This document shows, in pieces, positions 44,401-56,400 of a DNA stretch of 64,000 nucleotides. The stretch covers positions 25,010,090 to 25,074,089 of the forward strand of contig NC_083638.1 in assembly GCF_963576545.1 (NCBI RefSeq), read 5' to 3'. Both the position numbers and the translations under genes were made by a program. Source of the stretch: Limanda limanda. Its lineage: Eukaryota > Chordata > Actinopteri > Pleuronectiformes > Pleuronectidae. The notes beneath the pieces are model-generated. The model made no database searches, had not been told where the DNA came from, and worked only from the letters and a program-made list of their open reading frames with translations. Numbering within the stretch: position 1 is the first letter of the stretch; each line of letters opens with the position of its first letter.

Positions 44401-47400
44401 CAAGAAACCAAAGACTCAGGCGGCAGAGGAGGGGTCCTCTGTGCTGTTTGAAGCAGAAACCGAGAAGTCTGACGCTAAAGTAAAATGGCAGTGCAACTCA
44501 AAGGACATCTCAAGCAGCGGCAAATTTGTGATCACAGCCAACGGAAAAAAGCACTCCCTCGCTATGAAAGAAATAACCAAGGAGGACGCTAATGTCTATG
44601 CAGTGATTGCTGGGGGGTCAAAGGTCAAGTTTGAGCTGAAGGTCACATCAAAGCCAGGTGGGGCACTTTGATGCGGCAGCTGTGGGTGTGCTCGCTCACC
44701 TACAGGCTGTATAATCCACACTGAGCACAGAGTGAAACTGAGCACTCAATGCGGAAATGAATATTTGATGCACTGCATGAACTTGGTGTTTCTGCACATG
44801 AACTCTCACACACTGCACCGTGTGACAGCTGCTCCACTCCCAATCCCTGAAACAGCCTCCTGTCTGTCTTTGAGAAACACTTTTACTTTTATTCCCTTTC
44901 TTGCCGAGAGTTAAATGAGAAGATCGATACCACATGACTGAATGGGGAGTGTAGAGCTACAGTCAGGAGACAGTTAGCTTACCTTAGCATAGAGACTGGA
45001 AATAGAGGTTAAACTGCTAGGCTGGCTAGGTCCAGTGGTGGTAAAAGAAAAGCCTACTAGCACTGTAAATCTCATTAATAAATCTCCTTAAATACATGTG
45101 ACAATCGGAATAAAAAAGACCTGGAATCAATTATCACTCCTTCTCATCGTCCTTTTCAAACTACAGTTGTGAAACAAACCCCTAGTGGAGTCAAAAGGCG
45201 CTAACTGTTATCATTCCTTCCATTCCAATGACCACAAAGAGACACAAACTACAAATGACCCTGCCTCCTTTAGAGTGGGGCCTTATTAATCCTATGTAGG
45301 GGGGTAGTTCATCTTTAAGGCTACATCAGTACGACTAACGCATCAACTCTGCCACGGATCCGCCTGCTGTCCCCACTACTCCTGAGTTTTAGAGCCGTTG
45401 AAATAGGGAAGTTTCCAAACACTGCTGGCCCCCATTTTTGTTTGAAAATGAAGGTGCTGGGTTTTATTCTTTATGGGTGGAAACTGAGATGTTTGGAATC
45501 AATTAAATAGCCTCACAACTGCTGACTGATGGGGTGTTCAGTTATATCGTAGCCTTCCACACGTAACCCACTTCCAGAAGAAAAGATCGGCATTAGCCTC
45601 AGCTTCCGCTATACAACGCAACATCGATAATCAAAACCAGCCCAGCTGACCCTGTTGTCTTTGCTAACAGCTGTTGTGCAGTTAAATTCTGCATTTACAA
45701 CTGTTTTTCATGCGTTGGACAGGAGTAACTGATATTGGCACGCACATGCCCAGCGTACGTGAGTGGCAGGTGACAGTTTTCAAAATAAAACCTAGTAGTA
45801 TGGATGGAGGCTTTCTCTGTCAGTGACAGTAGACAACACAAAGTTACAAACAGCAGCTGTTTAATGATATTTAATTAAAATAAGATTATTTTCAGTTATT
45901 CATAAGTCTATTAAACTGAGGAAACTTGAACCATTAATGATGCTTTAGACACATTTTTACTTATTTTAGAAATTATCCTGCCTCTGTGTTACTGTTTATT
46001 CCTGTTTCTATTGTTGATGCCAAGCTAAGCTCAACTAACTTGGCTCATTGTAAGATCGTGAATAAGCACATTTCCAAGAAAATCTGACCATTCCTTAAAT
46101 TCTTTGAACGTGTCTTATCATGTCTTATTCACAATCATTTTGTCCAGCACTTTACCAGATCTAAAGAGCACTGTGTTAGTCACTGCACTGACTGAGGGCT
46201 AAGTGTGTCACTGAGCAACATTTGTGCCATTACTCCGTCAGGGAGACTCGAGGTCGTTTGTTTGGATTTGATAAAGTGGAAACAAATCTTAAAGAAAGGC
46301 AGCAGACTAATGGGCCCAGCGTGCGACAAACAACTGCCCACAGCTGTCTGGGGCTCATATCATTGCCACTCATACTCTGGCTCTGGCTGCATGTTGACCT
46401 TCACCCTCACACCAGCACATTATTTCCTCATGAGTAACCACCACTTGACTGGCGCTCAGAAGAGGCAGCTGATAACGAATGGAAAACCAGTCGGCCATTC
46501 AAATATGATAAGACCAAAGAAATATTTGGGCGATTAATGTTTGCCAGAGATGAAACAATGCTTGGACGAATGATAAATGAAACATTAAAAGCTCAAATGT
46601 AGTCAATTTATGTGTCTAAAACATTCTGGACAGAACAAAAGACATTTTCCAAACTAATTTCCTTTTTTAGACACATTTTGAATGTGGAAGTTTTCTTTCA
46701 TATTCATTCAACACATAGAAATTAAGTAGGGCAGATTGGACGCTTACTTGGTCAAAATTGTATGCACAAGGCCCATTATTTGTATTTGTACTTTACTGCT
46801 CACTTGTGCCTTGTTATCTCTGTGGATGTTGGTGCCTCAGAAGCTCCAGCTGAGCCCACTACTGATGCACCTGGTGCTGAACCAGAACAGGCCCCCGCTC
46901 CACCTGCAGCAGAATCAAATGGGGTCGAGTCCGCGCCACCAGCTAACGATGCACCTCTGGCAAACGACCCTCCGCCCGCCACCGATGCTCCACCTGCCAC
47001 CGAAGCTCCACCCGCCAAAGACGCTCCTCAAGCTGAGGGTGAGTTACTCAGTTCCAACAATCATATAATCAGTCATACATTCACTCCCTCCGTCCGGTAC
47101 ATTCTGCTGCTATTGTTCTTTGATCCTTGACTTCAGCTTCCTCCTGAAAGGTCAAAACATACCAGTGTTTCTGTTAAAGAGTTGCTGCCACCAACATGCA
47201 AAGACACAGCATGTCAGTAAGGTGTAAATTACAGGTTTTATTTGTGAATTAATAACAACACAGTGACATACATGTATTTTGGTTTGGTGTCTCACAAGCC
47301 CCTGTGGCCTCAGCAACCTTTGGTGTGTGATGCCTGAATACAGTAATTTAAATGTTTTACTTTTAAATACTTTCCTGGGTCCAATTATCTGCTTGCATGA

Positions 47401-50400
47401 CATCTCATATCACTGCTATGCAGATGACACCAAACTGTGGCTGTCAGTTGTACGTTGCTTTTGGGTATAAGCTCCTCCCAAATGAGTAACAGAAAATATG
47501 AATATCTTAAAATAATCCAATATTCGGCTTTTGATACTTTGATTGAGTCCCTCAGATTTTGGAATGACCTGTTGGAAGAATACCACAAATGCTATCAGAA
47601 TTTTTATATTTAAAATTTCTTTTAACCCAATAGGGTTTCTATTCTACAATTTCAGAATTTTACAGTTAAATATAAGTGCTTCAGAATTAAGTGGCAAAAA
47701 ATCTTCAAATAGTGCAGATGAAACCTCTATGGCTCCGAGCTCATATGAAGATTTCAGAGTTTTTTGTTCTCTGATTACCAACTTGCTACTGAACTCCACT
47801 TTGTGACATTTCTGTCATGAACCTGTTTTCAGACGAACAGGCTCCAGACACCAGACAGGACCTGATTGGAATCTTCACAGAGAAACCCCAGAGTGGAGAA
47901 GTGACTGTTGGTGAGTGATAGAAGATAAGGCAAAAGTAAAGATTAAGATTTGAATTCCCCCTAATATGTCGGAAACAATTTAAAATATGCTACAGTTGAA
48001 GGTTTGTCAATTTTTGTTAGACAGAAACGTGTTTAATTCATAACAAGGTTTAGAGTTTAAAAAATGAAAATAAAGATGATGAAAGGAATTATAATAACAA
48101 ACAGATATGTACCTGTAAAATAACAAGCTATCAAAATTCACTGCTGTTGAAATTCCCAAACATATATAACATGACAGAAAATGTATAAAATATAGAGTCT
48201 CTGCTGCTAAATTATAGGTACTACATTGCTTTGTATATCAGAATCTAAAAGATAATGTGTTAAACCACATGATAACTGACACGTTTGTGCAGGTGGAAAC
48301 ATCACGTTTGTGGCTAAAGTGAACGCTGGGTCATTACTGAAGAAACCCACCGTTAAATGGTTCAAAGGGAAGTGGATGGACCTCGCCAGCAAGTCTGGGA
48401 AACACCTTCAGCTGAAGGAGGCGGTCGACCGCAACACTAAGGTACCAAGAAGACACGAGAACAGGAACATGGATATCAGCAGGAGAATAATTTTATATTT
48501 GTATTTTCTTGAACTGCCCATGGGACACATTTATATTTTAATTGGTTTCAAACTTGCCTCTCTAAACATGATAACACGACGAGCTGCAACCTTAAAGGTG
48601 AAACTGTGGCAGAGATAGCACCTCTACAAATTTCCTTTCAGAATAAAACGGAATGAGAAATATTTACATGGAAAAGAAGCATAGGAAACCTAAACCTGAA
48701 GCTGACTTATAATGTTCTATGTATGAAGCATATTCTGTAGCTCATAGGTTATGGTTTCAAATGAAAGATGTTTGTCATGGACCCCCCCCTCACATCTCTC
48801 CTGACACGTGTGGCTGCAGGTCTACACCTTCGAGATGCTCATCATCGAAGCCAAGCCGAACTTTGCCGGAGCTTACAGATGTGAGGTTTCATCCAAGGAC
48901 AAGTTTGACAGCTGCAATTTTGAATTGAGCGTGCATGGTGAGTACTTTGTGTATTTTTGATTTTGTAAAAGTAACCTATGATCGTGATTAATGATTTGGT
49001 CACTAACACGATTGTGTTGTATGACACTGACTGTGGATTGTGCTCTGCATTTCAGAGGCGAGTGCTCCTGAGGGCTTCGACATAAGAGCAGCATTCAGGC
49101 GCACGTAAGTTATATCATGACACTTTATCACTTTTTAGAAAATATACAATGCTTTTAGTTACAGTTAACATTCAAATTGAATAAATGCTGATTATCCGTG
49201 TTTGTTATTTGAGGTAAATATTGTAATCTGCTACACACAGGAAAGCTCATGGTAATTGCTGAGCAAGTGCTTTAGTGCTGGATCCCTGGTACATCTCTTC
49301 AGTGGTATCACACTGTTATAAATGTCAGCCTCTGTGTTTAGCCACTGTACAGAACTTATACAAACCATGTTACCTAGGATCAGACCCCTTTGGGTTTTAC
49401 TTACATTTGACATAAAAAATCATAAAATTTTATTCAACAATCTGCCGGTTCATAAAAGTTGACAAACTTTAATAAAATCTGAATATTGTCATATCGTTCT
49501 TTGATATGTGTTTAAAGGAAACATTTAAATCTGATGCCTTGTTGATAAGTAATGATTAGGAACTGAATAATAATAATCCAATATCTTATCAGTTGTTGTT
49601 TTTTTGGAACTTCAACCATTTATTAAATCTCATAACCTCAATTTATGTCATAACTTGTAATACGTCACCGAATTAAACCAAGAAATTTAGCTATTTCTTG
49701 CTATCTAATGGGAACATTAACTACACTACAGTAGGAATATGTAGCCCCTTATTTGGTGCTCTTTGAATTTTGGTTTGTATTCAATTCCTTAGAGACTAAA
49801 TGTGAGCCCACATTGAAACGGGATGAATTAGATCATTTAGAGGTCAAAGGAAGGAACAAGCACAAATTAAACACCTCTTACAGTTTATATAAGTTTGTGA
49901 ATATGGTTAATAAGAGATAATATATTACCAGTTTGTTGTCAGATTTTAAAAGGTCCGGTAATTATTATCACCATGTTATATGTGAAAGAATAACCCTGTA
50001 AATGCTGACCTATCAGGAGTGAAGCTGGAAGGAAGAGGACAGGACCATCAGCAAGGTAGTAAAGTGGTTTGTTGCAACAGCGGAGGCTCAAATTCAAAAC
50101 TCTGATTGTCGAAGAACAGAAACAATGTTTTGGATGCTGCCGCCTCCGATCTGCTGAATTTGATTCACACAGCCGGGAGATCACGAGAGAGCTGAACCCC
50201 GGACGGAGCTGTAGCTGTTTACACAAACTGTCATCTTGTTAACCTTTGACTCTCGAAATCAAGATATTTGGTTTATTAAACTATTGAGTAACGCGCACTT
50301 GTTGCAGCCGGGAGCTCTCTCTGATCCCCTCCTGGGTCTCAATCAAAACAGCAGAGCCAGCTGCACAAACAGCCACCACAGAGTGGGCTTTGACGGGGGT

Positions 50401-53400
50401 TTGATCGAGAGAGCGCGCCGAGCCTCTCCACACGGTTTCCACATAGAGGAAGTGCAGCCGTGGTGTGTTGTAACTTCACCACGTAAACCAGGGACTCACC
50501 TTCTAATCCTTCTGTCGGATCAGAGGCAGGAAACAAGCAGACAGTCCAATCTGTGACCTCGTCTTTATCTCCTGATCCACATGAACACACCCTCTATTGA
50601 GCCACTGTTGGTCTTTTTAACCTTGAGTGTTTTCTATTGTTCTTGTTCGGACGACTGTTGCTGCTGCTGCTGTCGATGGCTTAAAGGAACAGTTTAACGT
50701 TTTGGGAAATACATGTGCTCCGTAACATTTTTGCCAAGAGCTAAATGAAAAGTTGGAGACAGCGCTCATATCTTTGGGTTAAGGTTTGACGGTGATGCAA
50801 GAATAGAAGCAAGAAGAAACAGCCTTTAACGTTAAGACCGCTTAAATGTACCATCCTTTTTTCCATGTCATCCTCTGTCTCTCCCTGTCTCTTTCCTGTC
50901 TGTCTCTTTTCTTTCTCTTTTACTCTCTAATTCAGTAAAAGTTCCACAGAAAGATGCTTAAAAAAGCTTTTCTTTACTGCATTTGTAAGAGTGCAAGACC
51001 TCATCTGTACAAAAAGTGTATTCAGTCAGGTGGGAGAAACCGAAATGTATAGTGGGCTGCACAACATGGATGCAAACCTGGAAGTCTGTGGCAAAGCACG
51101 CTGTGAGCAACCTTCATTGAAATGACTGGCTGCCATCTTTGTGGCGTGGGGATCCAGTTCTCCTAATGGTTTCCCCCTGTCTCCTGTCTTTACGATAATG
51201 GACCCCCAACTCTGGTTCCACACAAACACTGAAGTGGCATAAATCCACCAGTGTATTTCCCAAAATGTTGCCCTGTTCCTTCAAACATGGCAGCACCTGT
51301 CGCTCCAGCAAAACATCTACCTGTCTTCACTTCCACTGTATATATCAACCCACTCGTTCCCTGTCAGTCTTCAACAGTCCAACACAATTTCTCTTGTTTT
51401 TATGTGGTGTAAAAACCTGGGTATGTGGATGTGTTTTATTTACTGTAAAACAAACCATGCCTGTAAAGTATTAACATTTATCTTTTCTGCGAAGAGATAA
51501 AGAAGTGTTTTGTGTTGTTGATGTTTTGTTGCTGGTGGCCGATGTTTCCGCAGTAGCACCGATGGAAAAGAAGACTCAGGAGAGCTGGATTTCAGCACCT
51601 TATTAAAGAAGAGGTGAGCATGGACAAAATAGTGATTTTAATGTAAAGCCTTTCACTTTTTCAAGATCTAACTCTGTCTCGATCTCATTCTTTTTGGATC
51701 ACCCCCCCTCCACTGCGTCTTCAGAGAGTAAGCATCGTCTGCATCTGCAAACTTTCAGCTGGAATAACCACAAACTTAACCTGCGTGTATATCAACATTA
51801 ATGTAAGAGTAACCTGATGTGACCTTTGTCTCCGGCTTTGAAATAGCAAATGAGGTTTGGCATCATATTGAGTTTGCAAAGGTTTCTCCAAAGGATTTTG
51901 TTTCTTTGCCAGTGAAACGACATCATACGTTTTATACACATGCATCCAATTATGCCCTAATTTCACACCATAAAGGGTCCTGGAAACCTACTTGCCCAAA
52001 CTTATTGCACTTTTTTATCTCATTAGAACAGCAACACCTCTCTAATCTATAACAGACACAGATTTGCTCTTTCTTTTCACCCCTTTATTATACATTTTGA
52101 CTCCAGCCACTGAGATTCACTTATCGTGTTTATTTTTTTCTCAAAAGCCAATGACACTTTTCCATCACATCACACACCACTGTCACACACACTTCCTGTT
52201 CTCTGTGCATGGGAGAAACTGGACAATATGTTGCACCCTTAACCAAAGCATGATGTTGTTAACATGTGATTGAACTGACATTGTATTTGATAACAGCCGT
52301 GCTTCATCACAGTCTCCCTACTGTGTGATAAAAGAATATTTCTAATATGCTGGTTGTGTTGCCGCTGCTGTGTTTTAACGTGTCTGGTTTGTTTTGCCAT
52401 ATTTGCCTCTTGGGTTCTTCCTCTGAATGAGCAGCAGTTTCTTAAAAACCTCACATCGGTAAGAAACTGTTGACGAGCTGTATGGAAAAGAAGACTCTGT
52501 TATTTTAACAATATATTTATTTGAAAAAAAAATAACAAATTACTATATTAATTTATGACAATGCTGGAAGAGCTGTTAGGTTTTCCAATAATCATCTGAT
52601 CAATAAGTGATTACATCAAATCATGTTGTTTATCTAACGTAATTTTGACCTAATGTATAATAATCCTTTCAAAGTCTTAAACAGTTAAATAATAGCACAT
52701 AAACCATAGAAACCCAAAACATGAAACGAAGCAAAAAGGCAATTTTCTCTGATCAGTCAGATGCAACAACAAGTGAGAAACAAGAAAACAGACAGACAAA
52801 GAGCAAAACAGGCTGAAACAGTATAAGCAGCTGAAACTTGTAAAAACACAGTGTTGTCCGCAAACACTGATGAGTTGACAAGAGGAGGCGGCAGGAACCG
52901 AGTCAGCAGTCTGTGAATGAATGAGAAAGAAAAGTTGCTGAGGACACTTAGTGGACAGGTGTGGTAAAAACACACAGAGACAACAGATGGCTGCTGTGTC
53001 GAGAATCCAGCCTGACGCTCAATATGTGTCTGTGTTCACACTGGGAAAGTTAAACAAAAGAAAATTAGGTCAAATCAGACGATACGCACAGTAAACGGTC
53101 AATGTGTGGGTGTGATATACAATCTTTAGCTAACGGTTTAAAAAAATGTGAATCGATTTTCGATTCTGCTGAAGCACCTCCAATGAAATTTGGGGAAATA
53201 AAAAATACAAAGCCCTGAATCTTAAGAAAAATATATTTTAGGTTTAAAATTAATTCTTCATTTACATATATATATGCATAAGGGAGGTAAGAAGCCTGAG
53301 TAAGGCCTTAAAACAATGAACTTATAATCTTTGCTTAAACTAGTGAAGAGGGTTAATGTTAGAGATCATTAATAATATATAAAGATACAGACATTATCTT

Positions 53401-56400
53401 GTTCATGATCACAAAATGACCAATATTTTATGAGGTGAAAGAGAAAAGGACAAAATATGAAATATTGTACAACACTTACTGCAGGAAATTATGATTTTGT
53501 ATAAAAATACTTGATTACTTGTACTCATGCATAAGTGTAGTCATATATTATCGTCTTACTGACCATATGTTCGCTATGAATGAATAAACAATCTAGGAAA
53601 TTCACTAATACTCATTTGCTTGTTACATTTTGATAGTGACTGATCTGTAAATAATACAAGTATTACCAAAATTTTACTGTTGGTGTATATCGGTTATAGC
53701 CGTCTTGCTCTAGTCTATATTCATAATGTAACACACTATGGTTTCGTCTCGACTGTTTTTCCCGTGGATCAGAGCCGTGCAGGTGCACACGGAGCCCGAC
53801 GTGGACGTGTGGAATATCCTCAGCCACGCTCCTGCCTCAGAATTTGAGAAGATTGCTTTTCAGCATGGCATCACCGACCTGAGGGGCATGCTGAAGCGAC
53901 TGAAGAAGATGAAGAAGGAAGAGAAGAAAAGTGAAGGTAGGACTTTTTCATGAGCGTCTCTTGATCTGACAAAATGTAGGGAAAAACAACACTGACTGAT
54001 TACACTGACATATCGTACGTATAAACTCAGCTTTCCTGAAAAAGTTGGATCCTGCCTACCAAGTGAAAAAGGGGCAGAAAATAAAACTTGCAGTGGAGGT
54101 CGCCAATTCAGATGTTGAGGTGAAATGGCTGAAGAACGGGCAGGAAATCCATCCGACTGGAAGGTTTGAATCCCTCTCATCTCATATCAACATGGTGTGC
54201 CTGTATATTGTCGTGAATTCAACAAAGACCAGAAACTCTCTGGTTCATTTGTTGAAGTTTCTTATTTTCACTGTCTTTTCTCTTTTTCACTCATATTTCA
54301 TCAAATTCCCGACCGTGTTGTTCCATGACTTCTCTAGCAAGTAAGTGTCCTTGAAACAAGAACAAAAGTTTCCTGAAAAACAATATGTTGTATGATCAAT
54401 GTTTGAAAATCCTCTTGCTCTGTTCAGGTACATATTTGAGAGTGTCGGCAACATGCGCTACCTCACCATCAACCACTGCTCGCTGGCGGATGACGCTGCG
54501 TATTGCTGTGTGGTGGGGGAGGAGAAGTCCACCACCGAGCTCTTTGTTAAAGGTGATTAGAGGTTTACAGAAATCCAGAAAAATGTTGATTTGCAGTATC
54601 AAGAGTTTCACGTAAGTTTCTCTTTCTTATCTGTTCTCTGCAGAGCCTCCGATCCTGATCGTGAAGACTCTGGAGGACCAGATGGTCATGAATGGTGAGC
54701 GGGTGGAGTTGGAGTGTGAAGTCTCAGAGGAAGGAGCCAATGTGAAATGGTCAGTTCTTCTTCTTCTTGCTCATAAATCCACCGTCTGTTAGTAGCTGAA
54801 TTATTTTGACCTTATATCATTAAATCGTTAATTTGTGTTGCATTAATGAAAACAACCTGGGGAGTAAAGAGATGATGGGGGGGTGACATCCACATTATAC
54901 CAAAAGGAACTAAGACTCCTCCTTCTTAATAAACTGGGGGGGGGGGGGGGGGAATCAACAATTTAATGCTGCTTGTAGCTACTAAACAAATTTGGACAAA
55001 AAGTAATTTGCATTCCTTGGATAAAAGCTATTATAAGGGGTCATTAAATCAAATGTAATCACAGTTGTCTGAGTTTCTCTTTCAGTTCAAAGCAGATTTT
55101 CTTTCACTCTCACTCCAGGTGTTTATTGCTCAGACACCCAGCAGATGGCATTTGAGTTTGTCATGTGTTTAAAGCACTGCCTCTGTGACAGACTGGAGTC
55201 GTCCTGCAGGCTGTGAATTATCACCTCAATGAAAAGGTCACTTCAGCATTTTAGTATGTTCCATGTGACCTTTATCTGGAGGAGAAAGTTGTGTGATGGC
55301 TTTCATTTGAGTGTAAAATCATTTTCATGAAACTGAGGCCAAAGATCAATGAACGGAAGCATAAAAAAATTCACTCAGACTTAAAGATTTATTAGGAACA
55401 AGGAACTGTCGGAATACAAAGTCGACAAAAATCAGTGCAGAAATTTGCATTCTCACCTTTTCAAACTTGTTCTACTATTTTACTTTTCAGTTCAAATTAA
55501 GTCACTAGCCTGTGCTGCAAAAGTGACGATTGGCAGCAGTCAAAGGTCAAAATAATAGGTCAGAGGTCACGCTTGTTTTCACGGCTTTTAACAACTTCAC
55601 ACATCTTCATACAGGAAAATTGTCGTCACATGAACTTAATGAGAATATGTTGTGAAGTGGTCATATTTGGGGAGAAGATCATAATGTGGAGACATTCTTG
55701 AAAGCTCCAAAAATAATCCTTTTAAATCTGGAGTCACTTTAGTTTTAGTTTTTAATCAGCTCTTGAGTGTGACTATGGTGCATTCAAACACTATCGATTT
55801 CAGGGAGAAAGACGGCGTGGAACTGACAAGAGACGAGTCCTTCAAGTATCGCTTCAAGAAGGACGGCTGCAAACACGTTCTGATCATTAACGAGGCCACC
55901 AAGGAAGACTGCGGCCACTACAAGGTTAAAACCAACGGCGATGAGTCAATGGCTGAACTCCTGGTGCAGGGTGAGTCTCAGTCATGCTGTGAGCCGAGTA
56001 CAGCCGAGCCTCTTTTGTCAGTGATGAATGCTCCCAGCGCACATTCTCATACCACACCGACGGTCACGTGGCCCCCCCACTCTTGGCATGCCGTCTATTC
56101 TTAGGATGTAGGGGCTCTTGTCGTTGCCCGCGTCACTCTGCCAAGGTTACTGCAGTGATGTGTGCATGCCAGCTAAAGTTAGAAGACTTGGACCATATTT
56201 CACCTGAAGGGCACAGGTCTGCTCGAGCGACCTGGATTCTGTCTTTGGTCTTTTGTTACCAAGGAGGTTGTGTTTTCGCCCCCGTCCCATTGTTCGTTAA
56301 TTTTTTTTTTTTACTTTTTTTGTTTGTTTGTAAAGCAAAATGTAACAAGGATTATGTAAAATCAACCAAACTGATTTCTAGGAAACTTGGTGGAAGGATG

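Noticed and set aside
46736..47068. 110-codon frame overlapping the linker exon
   Set aside because: A shifted-frame shadow of mybpc3 exon 3.
52438..52458. Shorter form of mybpc3 exon 10 (21 nt) using the second CAG
   Set aside because: Loses the Ser of the KKRDSF match; the 24-nt form fits human better, though both keep frame.
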